Shown one piece after another: positions 1 through 11,568 of a DNA stretch of 64,000 bases. The stretch lies in NCBI RefSeq assembly GCF_002443255.2, contig NW_019211456.1, positions 46,696,324 through 46,760,323 of the forward strand. The letters are read 5' to 3'. The translations under genes were made by a program, and so were the position numbers. The notes under the pieces are model-generated. The model was not told the DNA's origin, made no database searches, and saw nothing but the letters and a program-made list of their open reading frames with translations. This DNA is from Varroa destructor. Taxonomy: Eukaryota; Arthropoda; Arachnida; Mesostigmata; Varroidae. The number at the start of each line of letters is the position of its first letter. Position 1 is the first letter of the stretch.

Positions 1-1455
1 ACTGAACAAGTTAAATTTAATTGCAATGTTTGCAATGTTTGTCTAACAGAAATGCATCTATTAACGTCCATAAACGTGTTCTATACGTCAAACTTCAAAT
101 TCGAGTCCAAGCAGGTCGCCTTTAACTTTACTTAAATTATTAATATAATAGTGTTTGTAGAGCATATTCTCAAAAAGTAAGTTTAACACTTTGAGTTGTG
201 GTACTCCGCGTTCATTAGTTAGTTGACATAGTTGCAAGTAACTTATGCCCTTTTCACGGACAATAAACTGCGAAAACAACGGCCTGACGATAGTAAAGCA
301 TAGTACGATTTTAAAGTACTATAGGTTTATTTTTGAACCCGAATAAATTCGATTGTATCTACTCTTATCATGCAGGTAGAATTATTTGGATCTTTGTGCA
401 AGTTCCAGGTTTAAAGTTTGAAAACGAATAAGTTAAGAAATGTTTACCCCCGATGTGTGGATGGCCGGTTTTGCGCAAGAGCATAAAAGAAATAACACAA
501 TAACCTGTGTAAACAATAAACATTATTTAAAAAAACAATAGAATCTTAACTAATACAATTCATGATATGGCGCGATGATATACGCATGAACTACATAAAT
601 TATTAGCGCAGAAATGAGAAGATATCAAAAAATAGAACGGTTGTTAAGATGAACCTGACGAAAAACTTCTAAGATACTGTTATTCTAAAAATGAGTAGAA
701 CCATTTGTAATGGCTGCCTGTCTTCGCTTAGGCAATCGAATGAAAAAAATATTTTTCACAGATCAAGAAAATTTGTTTTTTAGTTCGCACGTGATGTAAA
801 ACAAGTCTGTTTCATATTTGAATACTACTGGCAACAAAAAGGATGTCTGATATATATATCGAATTCAAAGCAATACTTCACCTACGATCAAGCCTTCTAG
901 TTCCAATAAATTTTGTGACGCAAATATAACAAAATACACCTTTGAACTGGTACAATCAATACTGCAAAAAGATGACGATATATATTAATCAAAACGAAAC
1001 AACAGCACAAAGTGTGACTATAGAGTTTCTGATTTAAATCGGGTAATTTTTCTGTTTTAACTATTCCTCACGAGGATGACCGACGTCTGTTTGTTGGAAA
1101 ATTCTTTAAACGGACCACCGGTACTTCCCAGCAGATTTAAATTATTCTCTAACAAACTGCTATAATCTTAGCTAGGTATATGAAAAAATATAGAGATAAA
1201 TATGAGGTCTACTAGCTACTAGGAGTCTACTAAGACTAAAACGCAAACGGGTAAACTTTCGTGGATCATTAACCTATCTGTTTTTATCACTCACGTGACA
1301 ACCACCTCAGAGATGACACTAACATATTGAAAAATTAATTTAGAAAGCTATAGAGATGTCAGCAATAGTTTCAACCCTTGGGGTCTGTCCCTTCATACAG
1401 CGGCTCGTTTTTTTAACCTGACGATCGCACCCATGGCCGCATACTACACATGTAA
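1..1455. other. Non-coding stretch, nothing recognised
   Basis: AT-rich sequence with only short open frames on both strands. The 63-codon minus-strand frame at 88-279 has no recognisable motif or splice context, and I treat it as chance. No RNA gene or mobile element was seen. Confidence 0.5.
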
Positions 1456-1722
1456 TTGGAAAATATCTCATTGCCGAGGACTGATTTATCATGGCCGCGC
1501 ACGTGGGAGACTGATAGAATAACGCTTTTTATCAAAAACCTGATCAAGCTCTTTAATCTCGACAGAATCCGAGCGAAAAAAAACTTCAGCGCGGTGCGAA
1601 AAGACAGACTGTGTGACCGTACTTGGAAACTCCTGGCAGAAGTTCCCAAGTACGGTCCAAATAACGTTGTACGAGCAGTTTTAGATCATTTCAGTCGCCA
1701 TTGTATTGTTTACTTGATCTAG
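1456..1722 (+). CDS. Candidate exon or ORF with faint MADF/SANT-like spacing
   Basis: An 88-codon open frame with no ATG; an in-frame TAA lies immediately before the first TTG, so any real product would need an upstream exon. The central part reads FIKNLIKLF, then LDRIRAKKNF, then DRTWKLLAEV. This resembles the spacing of a MADF domain (an LI-x2-V start, an L/W-D turn, and a late W-x2-IA). MADF domains bind DNA in arthropod transcription factors. The family match is inference from residue spacing, not an alignment. A near-perfect inverted repeat (1615-1657) lies inside the frame, which is odd for a coding exon. A 78-codon frame on the opposite strand (1413-1649) is taken as its shadow. It could equally be a chance frame in a slightly GC-richer patch. 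Confidence 0.22.
   Translation: MENISLPRTDLSWPRTWETDRITLFIKNLIKLFNLDRIRAKKNFSAVRKDRLCDRTWKLLAEVPKYGPNNVVRAVLDHFSRHCIVYLI
1615..1657. repeat. Near-perfect hairpin, 20-bp arms, 3-nt loop
   Basis: Arm 1615-1634 pairs with 1638-1657 at 18 of 20 positions around the loop GGC (1635-1637). The two mismatches are at arm positions 9 and 14. It has the same short-loop geometry as the hairpins at 21428-21470 and 26115-26153. Confidence 0.85.
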
Positions 1723-2449
1723 TAAAGATCTACGCCCGATACGATATTTAAGCGTTGTCTTAAGCATCTAGCTTACAGCATGAAACAAAGCGTGCATACA
1801 TCAAATTTTGCACGTAGACCCCCACACGTGCCTCCAAGGTTAGGCAAACACCTTGCCACTGTACAGTTTTGGAGACTCTATTTACCATAAGTCTCTCTCT
1901 TTGTTAATCTAGCGTCTAGATTAATATGCTCGAGCCTTTCTTCGTATGCTTCGAAGTGCTCGATGAAACTCGAGTAAGTGGATCACAATTTCGCGTCGAT
2001 CCTGGTAGGTAGGTGGTGAGGTAACCGAGAGCTTTTTCGAACAAAGATAACTGTTACAAGGAGCGCCCAGCAAGGGAAAAGGCAGTCTGAATTCCCTACC
2101 TGCATTATAAAAATTCTCTTAAAAAGTACTTTCGACGTACCTAAAAAATCATTCCCGAACGCCCCTTTATTCCTGCAATTTACACTCGCTACTTCAAGCA
2201 AGAAGCGCAGATGGTTGTACATACACGTCAGTGTATTCTACATCCAAGTCGATCTGTGATTTCGCTAAATACCGTTTTTATTTTCGGCCTTCTTTTTTAG
2301 GTTCCCACAATTCTTCGAATATCAACCGCAAGCCACGCGCCTTCTATACTCCTTCCAAAATTCAAAAGGACGAAGAATGATCAAAGCAATCATAAAGACT
2401 CATTCAATCCTTGCTATGATTGCTGCTACCACTGCTTCTACTTTCACAG
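1723..2449. other. No gene recognised
   Basis: Intergenic or intronic sequence. The 79-codon minus frame at 1983-2222 has no recognisable motif. The last 35 bases form a pyrimidine-rich tract leading into the acceptor of the next feature. Confidence 0.4.
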
Positions 2450-2620
2450 GATCAATCAGACTTTCGAGTTTTCTCAAAGCCGTTGATAAGCCTTATAGAC
2501 ACCAAGCCAAACCCTTATACGGAGGTGATGCCGAGGCTCGAGATGCCACTACCACTTCCATTAGGCCAGCCCACCCCTCCGCGGTTCGGGATAGACGACA
2601 GAAACCTATTTAGAGAATAG
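2450..2620 (+). CDS. Candidate 3'-terminal coding exon, proline-rich C-terminus
   Basis: A strong 3' splice-site pattern, a pyrimidine-rich run ending CTTTCACAG at 2441-2449, precedes an open frame of 56 codons and a TAG stop at 2618-2620. The predicted end is hydrophilic and proline-rich, with segments FRVFSKPLISLID, PRLEMPLPLPLG and PRFGIDDRNLF. The composition looks protein-like and the patch is GC-richer than its surroundings. The frame stays open upstream through the pyrimidine tract (from an ATG at 2420), but that Leu-rich stretch is best read as the intron end. A frame at 2377-2613 in another phase overlaps it and is taken as a shadow. The upstream exon was not found and the family is unknown. 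Confidence 0.4.
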   Translation, partial: DQSDFRVFSKPLISLIDTKPNPYTEVMPRLEMPLPLPLGQPTPPRFGIDDRNLFRE

Positions 2621-5231
2621 CGGAATTGCGGGCTAAGAAGCGGCTCCGTCAGTCTGTTATACGCATAGTGGCGTTGCTACTTGGAGTAACATTGTCGTTA
2701 AAACAAAGCTGAGGATAGTTTTGAAAAAGGAAACCAGATTCTGCGGAAAGAAGGAGAAAAGTTGGCAAGCGACCATAAACGTATTAACGCAAACGAAACA
2801 GCAGAACGTATGTGAGTCCAATAGTGAAATGTTATATTGTTTTTCTCGTTGGGAAATAACAAGCAAAAGGAGGAACTGGTTCGAAAAATGCTCATCCCGT
2901 TTAGAAAGAGGCGATTGGCCTTTTTAGCTACTGTCGCAGGATGACAGTGAACAATGAGAAGCCGAGTTTAAGAAGTCCAGTTTGGATACGTTTAACGTAA
3001 GCATTTATTTGGCTATGCATGTAAAAATTCACAGACTGTAATGTACAGCACGGTAAAAAAAATGTATGGTTTAATGTGAAGAAGTAAACAATAATAATGG
3101 CAGCCGTGTAAATATCTATGAATCAGCTAATATGCTTTGCGAGCTACGTTCTTCAGGTCGTTCATTACAAAGTTCTGAAACAAACGATATTATTGTATTT
3201 CTAAATGAAAGAAACAGGCCGAGCAAAGTTAGATTTATTCTCCTTTAATTGGGTTATTTATTCTAAGCATCATTCTACCCATATATATATATATGTCAGG
3301 TCGGCTCCTTTTACCACGGGAGATGATACCCTTAAATACTCAAACGGGACGTATTCACAGCAAAACGGAACCGTGTAGCACACGCTAATTAAGAAAGATT
3401 GCATGGAACCACCTGTACGTACTCCACACATAAAAAGCTATTATTTACAATAGTGCCGTCTCGGAGGACGGCCTCAAGAACAATGGTACGTTCACTTCAA
3501 AAATTACTAGCTCTGCACTGAAAACAAATATTAGCAAAACCTGCCTTGTACGCCGGTGTGATAGTGCGAAAGCTATTGGCACTATTGTCCGCATTACTAA
3601 GCTTGAGTTGGAACATGGACTTACAACCATCTTTGAGAATTTCCTGAATAATTATTATGCAGTCGAATGAGTTACAATGTCTAACCGTGATAAGGACTAA
3701 TAGGGACCCGAGCATCTACATATGGGTCAAGGGTGAAAAATGCTGACCAACTTGCGGTGTTAAGTTATGATCGAACCCAACGATGTTCACATCAAAATTG
3801 GATAAAATCACGATTACGAAGTGTTATTCTAATCGCATATAAAGAAGCCGGATATTATTCGATCAAATAATTTCCCTGTGCTTGTTCCTTTTCTTTGAAT
3901 ATACTCTGTTTGCTTCAAGCTGGTGAATTTTAGGCCTAGAACTGGTTCAGGCGCAATCAGTATATATCATAGTCTTTTTATTACGCTTATTAACCTCTTT
4001 TTAAGGACACATCGTGGCAATTTAAGATGCTCTGCCTTAACGACGGCCAGGCCAAAAATACACTGCAATTCCCAATTCCTAATAGAATCGCCAGCTTCCT
4101 TCCCACAAAGGATATATGTGTCTGAACAAGAGCTTAAGCCATAACCGGGAGCTTGGTTGCAAATTAACTATTTAATTATTTATGCTTCTGGCCGCGACAG
4201 CATTTAGGTAGTAATTAATTATAGGATTGAAGACGGTACCCCATTTCGACTTAAAAACATTTCATTTAGATACATTATGAAATGCTAACATAATAGCTTT
4301 TAAACTTTTTGTAGCATAGGTGACCAAGATCAATAGATCAAAATGACAATACAATACTGCAATAAATGAAGAGCTAACTTTTGCTTTTCGGTTTTTATCT
4401 TCACGATATTATTGTTGTAAAAGTTTTCCAAGTCGTAATAAACCCGATAAAAGTTCACTGATGGAACTACTTTTCGGTGAAGCGGCTTTATCCGTTGGAC
4501 GGACACGTTTTTACGTCATTCACGGATTCGTTTTGTCGGTACCCCAATTTTAGTCCGCACGAACCAGTTTTCTGTGTAAAAGTCAACTCGGCTTCCTACA
4601 TAATGACCCAGACGCCTTTTCCTTTGAAAGACCCATTCTGTTTTGCTCTTGCGTTAAAAGCATAATGCCGCAATCACTCAAAACCTTATGTTACGATTCG
4701 TCCCTTATCCGGTCAGTAGCGCTATTAAAACATTTAATATAGGCCACTCTCTAGCTTCCAACGTTCATTTACAGGCCGGGTTGTCTTGTACTATCTCTTT
4801 GATGATATATCGGGTAACACGGTTTTTTTTCTTTATACAATGTACAGCGTTGTAAAACTCAAGTAGCTTCAAATGTATCGCTAGCATCGGCTTTCTTTAC
4901 ATTACAGAATCATGTGAGGCTAAAGGCTCTTTATAGATGCACCAAGGCGATGCAGTTCGTTGCCTTCGTCCTGCCACTATGAGATCGTATACAGACCATA
5001 ATTCCCGCCACAGATTCATCATATAAATACATACCCACACGCTGGCCTGTTCATTTTCGCTCCCGAATAAAAATTGAATCAGTAAAACACAATATATATA
5101 TTTATATGTACATACATATATATTTATACATTAATCATGGTAGGTTTTTAGTGGTATACTATCCCCTCTCGCCTTTTCTCTCTTTGTCAATTCTCGTTTT
5201 GCTAAAAAAAATTCACGAACTATTTCAACAG
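2621..5231. other. No gene recognised
   Basis: About 2.6 kb of AT-rich DNA with a short TA run near 3283-3293. Overlapping frames of 60-75 codons occur at 2657-2927, 3445-3715, 3923-4144 and 4477-4665. None has a motif, a credible start or splice signals that I would support. Confidence 0.4.
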
Positions 5232-5234
5232 GCA

Positions 5235-5384
5235 ATGCATCTGCCGAGCCGAGACAGCGCCGTCTTATACGGTACTGCGTTTTCCCTGGTCCTACTGCAG
5301 TTTACGCAGGCTCATCAGGCGCGCGTCAGACCGTCGGGCGCCGCGGAGAAGGTGGTCGGTCCGGTGTATGGCCAGCATGCGTAA
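5235..5384 (+). CDS. Candidate small secreted peptide or signal-peptide exon
   Basis: The sequence TATTTCAACAG, a good acceptor after a pyrimidine-rich tract at about 5155-5205, ends at 5231. An ATG follows at 5235 with 49 codons and a TAA. The N-terminus looks like a signal peptide: a short polar start, a hydrophobic core LYGTAFSLVLLQF, then TQAHQA as a possible cleavage site. The remainder, RVRPSGAAEKVVGPVYG, is small and basic. The patch is clearly GC-richer than its flanks, which favours coding. It may be a complete peptide or a first coding exon that splices at AAG|GTGGTC, about 35 bases before the stop. Upstream codons in the same frame from 5106 fall in the presumed intron. No family is recognised. 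Confidence 0.4.
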   Translation: MHLPSRDSAVLYGTAFSLVLLQFTQAHQARVRPSGAAEKVVGPVYGQHA

Positions 5385-5406
5385 CACCGTCGATGTCACG
5401 CATGCT
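5374..5406. repeat. Inverted repeat spanning the stop codon
   Basis: Nine-base arms AGCATGCGT (5374-5382) and ACGCATGCT (5398-5406) are separated by 15 bases. The first arm overlaps the end of the candidate peptide. The function is unknown. Confidence 0.7.
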
Positions 5407-8400
5407 TGCACTTGAGTGGCGGTCCGTTTTGCTGCTGCTTCGTTCTTATGGCGATGAAAAAGGCATCATCCAGTCCAGCCGGATGCAGTGGGCGATTAAA
5501 GGGGGGAAGGCGCTCACCAACAAAACGTATACATCGCATAGAGAGATAGCATCACTCGTATAACAGTCATACGCGCAGATCCTTTTTTAGCATTATTACA
5601 ATATGACTGGAAAAGTTATAGCCCCAATGAAAGTTCTTTGCTTCTATATATTTATCTTTTTTTCATTTTTACTACCTACACATCATATATATTAGTGTAC
5701 CGCAAGGCATACAGCCTGGATAGGACCGGACGCCTTTAACATCAAACATTATTATTAAGCTCGAGCTCTAACTTTATTTACTTAACATGTAAACATGATA
5801 CTCAACTATTAATTGAGGGCAATACGTCATATTATTAGACAGCTGTAGATGTTTTCTAAAAAGTACAAGTTACATGGCTCGTTTGACCTATTTTTCATGC
5901 TGATTATCACCGAAATGCATGGGCTTATGATTTTAATTTAAGTCCACATGCCTTCAAGGACTTCCGATATGCAGGTCAGATTGTTCTTAGAGAGTTCTCA
6001 CAAAGTTGCGTCTGGTAGGCAAACAACTATAGCTATGGCAAGTTTTTCCATGATCGCCAGGCTTCCCCAGGTATCGTTCTTGTAAAAATTGCCGTACTCC
6101 TACGCACGGTTGTGCCTATTATGTATTGCGTATACTGAAGTATACTCATTGTCATCCCCCAATAAGCCTATTATTCTAATTTTATTGACTCCTCTTAGCG
6201 CATAGTTAATAACATTCAGCAGTCTCCTCGATATAAAGCCGGCGGGTTCCCTACCCGTTCGCTTCGCGGGAATTGTTAGCAAATATTATATTATTCTATC
6301 GCTCTCTCCTGCAAAAGAGAAATATCGGTATTTTCCAATGTTGTTGCATGCCTCATTAATTATTCTATTCTCGTATCTAAGTGGCTCCTATTATAATTTT
6401 ATATTAATGTTTGTTTATACATCTACTTCCGAAATTTCTAGCAGCGAATGGGTTTTTTTTTTAAAGTAAATTATCTTATTTTTTTTCTATCCAGGTAAAC
6501 AAGCAGATTACCGCACACCTCATTTATATGGACGAATTTTTATCGGTGAGCCCATTGCGTGTCAGGCTTACAATTGATACAATCGAGGCAAAAATACAAT
6601 TGATCTATATTAATTGCGTTAACGAAATAATTGTCAAAACGTGCCATTTTCGTTGTCACTTTATTAAGCATATATGTATATGCCTAACCAGTTAATAGGT
6701 CTGTCCCGGTCAGATTCTAATGAGGCCACTTGCGCCTTTTCTTGTAGACTTCAGAATAGAATAACACCGCAATCAGCAACTATTTATCTGTGATTCACCT
6801 GTAAGAATGATGAACGGGCAGGATTACTCGTCATTTTGATACATCTATTTAGAAGACGGTGTTACGAATCGTTAAAAACGAACTAGCAATGGTAAATTTT
6901 CTAGCAGCTTGTTCTCTCTAGAGGTTCGTAGAGCAGTTACACCCTCCTTAATCCTGGTGTATATATATCTCAATACATGTAAGAACATTTATCTAGTGAG
7001 TACGTTCCTGTGGAACTGTCTGTGTGCGCGTCAACATGAAATGCTTGTGTCTATATCGTATCTGGGGCGTAGCGGCGACAGTTGATTAAAAGTGTAAAAG
7101 GAAAAATTCAAAACGTACAGACTGTGCGCGTTCGTCCTGACGACCTCCCATTGGGGAGTACCTAGCCACAATGATACCCTGGACGTCTACAAAGATACTT
7201 TTAGAGCGCTTGCTGTTGACTGCTGTAGTCGATCTATAATAGCGGGACAAAAAGTGCCATGCAAAACGTATCCTGTCACAAACATGATTTATTTGGCAAA
7301 TTCGAGTTGGACGATAGTTGTATGGCAGTATTGTCCTAGCAATCGTTGCAGTTGTAGCGGTAGTAGTAACTGTCATGTAGAGCGGTCCGGTAGAGGCAAT
7401 CGGGGCTTTAGCAGCAGTAGCCGATTGATTTAAGGCCCGCTCGGGTTTTTCCACGAGGACTAGCGTAGGTTGACCCAATCAGAAAACTCAATAAAGAAAT
7501 GCGCGTTTCAGGGGTCTAGCTAATGCAAACATTCGGCGGCAATATCCCTGATCGTACTCGTTGTGTGCCGACCTTTATCGTGTATCCGAACGTTTGCTTG
7601 TGACTAAGAGGCACGTACAAAAGCGACGCCAATACAGATGTTTCAGAAGGGAAAACTTGAGAAGAAATAGGTGACGAAAGTTTATTAACTGCAGTTTTAC
7701 GCTAGAGATAATTTAGCAGCGCAGGAGCGCAAGTTTTCACTAAGGAAAAGAAAGATGTAGATTTAAGGCTTATCTCGATCGTTTTTAACGTTAGCAAGCT
7801 TTATTCACTCAACCTTATAATTGCCTAATCGGTAATTTAAAGAGTAGCGTTACACGTTTTATCGCCACTATGTCGAACACGATATTCTATAGCATCATAT
7901 ATTTCAACTAGTAAACGATGAAAATGTCCGATGTTGATTAGTGCAAAGTACTCCCCTCCTTGTTCTGGTCCAGCTTCTATCCAACACAAGCCAACGCTTA
8001 ATAAATAAAGTTAGCTCCGCTGTAAAATGAACTGATAAAAAAATGTTGTTGATATAACATTATTTAGCTAGTTCGGTACCGTCAGACATACAATTTGATA
8101 AGAAAAATTCGAGAGCCATAGGGAAAGCCTCTCACATGCTGATGACAAGTAGAAAAATGGCTAAAACCCAGAGAAGCTTTCGGTGTGCCTCCACGCACTT
8201 TCAATAACATGCAGGTCCATTTCGATTTGTTCACCTTGAATTGAATGGCTTAGTGGAATTGAAAGCAAAATATACTTCCAGTACCAAGCCGATATCCTTG
8301 CCTAACCGGTCTTTCTTTCGGCAAACTCTGGACTGTTGTTTAGATAACTACTTTTGCCAGCAAATGGTCAGTCAATGGTGGCTTTTCTGTCTTACCTTTT

Positions 8401-9337
8401 ATACTAGCATCACATGTAAAAAGGAACGTGCACGCTCTTTCGGGACAGCTGCGTTTGAGGAAACATCGTTTCGTTATTATTATTATTATTATTATAATTA
8501 GAAATTTATGAAAACGAATTTTATGTAGCAGAATATGTTTGCTATAGAATTATATAAGCGTATGCAAACAAGTTGTTTGTGATCTTAATACACATATTGG
8601 TAAAGCTTGTCTTCTACAACTATCCGATATTATTACGTTACATATCGATTATCGTTTTTCGAAAACGCGTTTCGTATCCATTTAATAGGCCAGGCCGACA
8701 TGTCCTAGTTGCCTAATTGAAACAACTATTTAGTTCCGCGTTGAGCAATTGGCTTTTTTGAAAAACGCAAAACATTTATCCCCTGACTCAAAACGGGCCA
8801 GAACGGCCTTGAGACGAATCAGGAATTCTACATTTTTCAAAGCTCATCTCATAAATATCATCGGCACTACGCGAAACCTTCTATCCAGTTTGTACGCTGC
8901 TTCGAATGAGCACTCATATGAGCTAATGTAAAAACTATGCCTAAGGAGGACAGTCTGATCAGGTGTCCTATCTTGCAAGATTTGTTTATGTAAAATTCAG
9001 TCATGTCAAGCCCCATATCTGTCCTGATTAATTAAGCTAACGATGCTGAATGAACTAATTAAGAAATGCCTATTGTTTTAAGATATTTAATTCAACTACT
9101 CCTCTCGTCGACATTTAATCAGTTGCGCCAAACAATGAATATGCTTGTTCTTAAACTTCCATATATTTTACGTAGGTTCTTAGGTAGCAAAGTTAATTTC
9201 ATGTACGCCAAGTATAAATAAGCAGCGTCGAAAAAGAAAGCTGCTTTAAATTTTACGTTAAAAAAAATTAACCAATCTCACTAATTTTTCTAAGTATGGG
9301 TAATGCGAGACTGAAATTATTCAGTACTATTCCACCG
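5407..9337. other. No gene supported
   Basis: Nearly 4 kb with no recognisable gene. The longest frame is 130 codons on the minus strand (7086-7478). It has a basic, Thr-rich N-terminal half and no motif. Frames at 6100-6282 (minus), 8241-8501 (plus, ending in poly-Tyr from a TTA run) and 8749-8931 (plus, no ATG) are likewise unsupported. Confidence 0.4.
8474..8496. repeat. (TTA)n microsatellite
   Basis: About seven perfect TTA units, read as a tyrosine run in one plus-strand frame. Confidence 0.9.
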
Positions 9338-9383
9338 TTCTGAGTATGTACCGTATTCAATGTACGTACTTCTGAGTATGTAC
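9338..9383. repeat. 14-bp direct repeat
   Basis: TTCTGAGTATGTAC occurs at 9338-9351 and again at 9370-9383, separated by 18 bases that also contain the related TGTACGTAC. Confidence 0.8.
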
Positions 9384-9505
9384 TGATAGAAGCGTAACAG
9401 TTTGTCGTAGCAAAAGTTCACTTGCGGCGAAAAATACTTGACTGCCTACAGCTGTCGATATTGTGAATAGGGTTTCTTCTAAATGACATATAACATATCA
9501 TGCAA

Positions 9506-9919
9506 CTAGCAATAGTAAAAAGTAGCACCTATACAACGATACTGAACGAAGAAAACTATTGATTTCTGCGAACGTACGATCTGTGAGGCCAGAAGGGAGA
9601 AATCACAAAGGCCGCAATCGCCGGACATACCCCGTACGTTCTCGATAGCATTGCTTGCATCCGCTGTACAATAGCGCCGGTGCCAACGTTGATATCCAAA
9701 CACCGCAGATAAAGCTATGAGGCTGCAATAGGTTATAGCAAAACGAATGCAAGATATCATCCTGGCTATAGAGCCAATGATATTAATTGCTCTGGACGGA
9801 GTGTCCAGGTCTCCCCAAACGTCCATCCTATTGTGCGTGCATCCAGGTAGCTTTTTGTGTGAGGCGGCATTACTTACTGTCCCTGAACGATTATCACAGG
9901 CTTTCTTTCCGATGAGCAA
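9506..9919 (-). CDS. Uncharacterised 137-codon ORF
   Basis: One of the longest ATG-initiated frames in the window. It is Cys-rich (C8, C27, C57, C65 and others) with a hydrophobic middle segment (AINIIGSIARMISC, then ITYCSLIALSAVFGY) that could be a membrane helix, and a second Cys-containing half. A perfect donor-like GTAAGT occurs about 40 bases after the ATG, so the frame could instead be a short first exon. No domain is recognised. A frame of this length is not far beyond chance for 64 kb of this composition, so I hold it as a possible gene only. Confidence 0.2.
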   Translation of the reverse strand: MLIGKKACDNRSGTVSNAASHKKLPGCTHNRMDVWGDLDTPSRAINIIGSIARMISCIRFAITYCSLIALSAVFGYQRWHRRYCTADASNAIENVRGMSGDCGLCDFSLLASQIVRSQKSIVFFVQYRCIGATFYYC

Positions 9920-9954
9920 AGGAAGCTAGCTTGAGGTACATGAAGTTCCCAAAG

Positions 9955-9990
9955 GCGGCGGCAGCAGCAGCAGCAGCAGCAGCAGCAGCT
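9955..9990. repeat. GCA/GCG trinucleotide repeat (poly-Ala in one frame)
   Basis: GCG x2, GCA x9, GCT encode twelve alanines in a plus-strand frame that begins ATGAAGTTCCCAAAG. A pyrimidine-rich acceptor-like CCTTCCCGCAG follows directly. No convincing gene surrounds it. Confidence 0.85.
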
Positions 9991-11466
9991 TCCTTCCCGC
10001 AGCTGTATTCTATTGTCGCCATATTCGTCAAGCGTGAAAATTCGTTTGGTAGCTATTGTTCTTATGTATTTTCCTTAGCGGACAATCTTAGGCCGTACAC
10101 AAAGACCATCCACCAATTTGGCCACTAATTACAATATAAATACCCTAATAACACTAGATCTATAAAATTTAATTATTATAGCCAGTTTCTTCTTGGATTC
10201 TGCATTGACGTAGTCTCTATAAAAGTATCTACATTAAAAAAATGGAAAGAAGTCATAGTTTTAATTTCTAAATGGATTCATCTACTTTTCAGCTCAGCAG
10301 CCAATATACCTTAACTAAACGATCATTTTTGGACGGAATGTAATTTAGAATGGCCGACACAAGAATCTTCAATATGTGTTTCTAAAACATAGCTAAAATC
10401 CTCACCCTAATAGATAATGTTCCTCTCGTTAAACGTATTTATTTATTAAACGTAAATCTTTATTTGAGCTTTGAACTTTAAATGTATCATCACGATTCTA
10501 ACGCCGACATGTTTAGTTAAAGGACTATCATTGTTGTTGTACAAAACAAACGGGAATTTCATTTGCATTATTTATCTATGATAAAAAAATAATGATTATA
10601 AATCTATAGATTTATAAACATTTGAAAAATCAATCGCGGATGGATACTGAAAATTCCTAATATGAATATTATCTTAGTATTGATAAATATTAAGTTTTTA
10701 TATGACGATATCATCATATGAATTTATAAAAAGTAAAGTATCAAGATTAAAGGAATTTCAAAGATTTAAATTGAAAAATATTCTATTACGAAATGGATTA
10801 TCGCAATCTTGATAAATTGTGCATCAAACCTAATAGGTAAGGATAATCTATGAAAATTATATACAATAAAAAAATACGAATGAAAAAACGTCTTCCTGCG
10901 ATCAATCGACGGTTCCCTAGATAGACCGGACGGCATGAGGTCTCCTGATAAATTTCTTACCCAAAGGTGACAGAACCGCTTAGCACCGTCGTAGGCCAAT
11001 TTCCATACAGCATATCACAAAAAACATAAATATCGTGTTTTTTTTTCCATCGTAGAATGCTCATACCTAGATGACTAGGTCACCCCGAAATATATACGAT
11101 GTTCTAAAAGAAAAGCTTAACTTACTGTGCCGAATACTTGAATACGAAATGTTACATAATAACAAAGTCGCAATATTGATTGCAACAGGCTGCGAAAAAC
11201 TGTTTTAAACCTTATTTTACCGAGTCAAATTGTACTTTGCAATAACAATTGGAATCGTCAGCCTGTCTACCTGCTAGAACTAATTGAACTGACAATACGT
11301 ACATGTTGAAACAACAACAGCAACTTATTGCGGTGAAGGTTTCGACAGCCCCAACCTCCTCAAAAGCGAAAAGTCGAACACCTTTCCGCTCTATCATTTC
11401 TAACGTCATCGCACTTGCCTACAGTAAAAGCTTTTTTTTTTTTTTCACTACTATTTTACTACAACG
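9991..11466. other. AT-rich, no gene recognised
   Basis: Strongly AT-rich around 10130-10800. The minus frame at 10766-10999 opens with TTG rather than ATG and runs into a GTAAGA donor-like site after 13 codons. This is suggestive but too little to call. Confidence 0.4.
10596..10617. repeat. Perfect 22-bp palindrome
   Basis: The core is AATCTATAGATT, extended by TTATA on one side and TATAA on the other, with no central loop. It lies in very AT-rich DNA where such sites arise easily. Confidence 0.85.
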
Positions 11467-11568
11467 TTAGTCGTTGGCGGTCGGCGGAGGCTGCCGTTCT
11501 CCCCTAGGAATCCTGAGTAGAAGCGGCTGAACAATCAGCATTGCGAGGCAAACAGCAACGAGAGGCAT
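11467..11568 (-). CDS. Candidate 33-aa peptide with signal-like N-terminus
   Basis: An ATG at 11568 (A at -1 and -2, G at -3) opens 33 codons ending in TAA. The first 20 residues are hydrophobic (MPLVAVCLAMLIVQPLLL), followed by a short basic/proline tail RIPRGERQPPPTAND. It resembles a very small secreted peptide or a signal-peptide exon. A TTATATA motif lies about 35 bases upstream. A CTACTCAG acceptor-like site inside the frame offers a different reading. No homologue is recognised. Confidence 0.2.
   Translation of the reverse strand: MPLVAVCLAMLIVQPLLLRIPRGERQPPPTAND

Noticed and set aside
7086..7478. 130-codon minus-strand ORF
   Set aside because: Length is near chance expectation for this window. 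No recognisable motif, and the composition shifts along its length.
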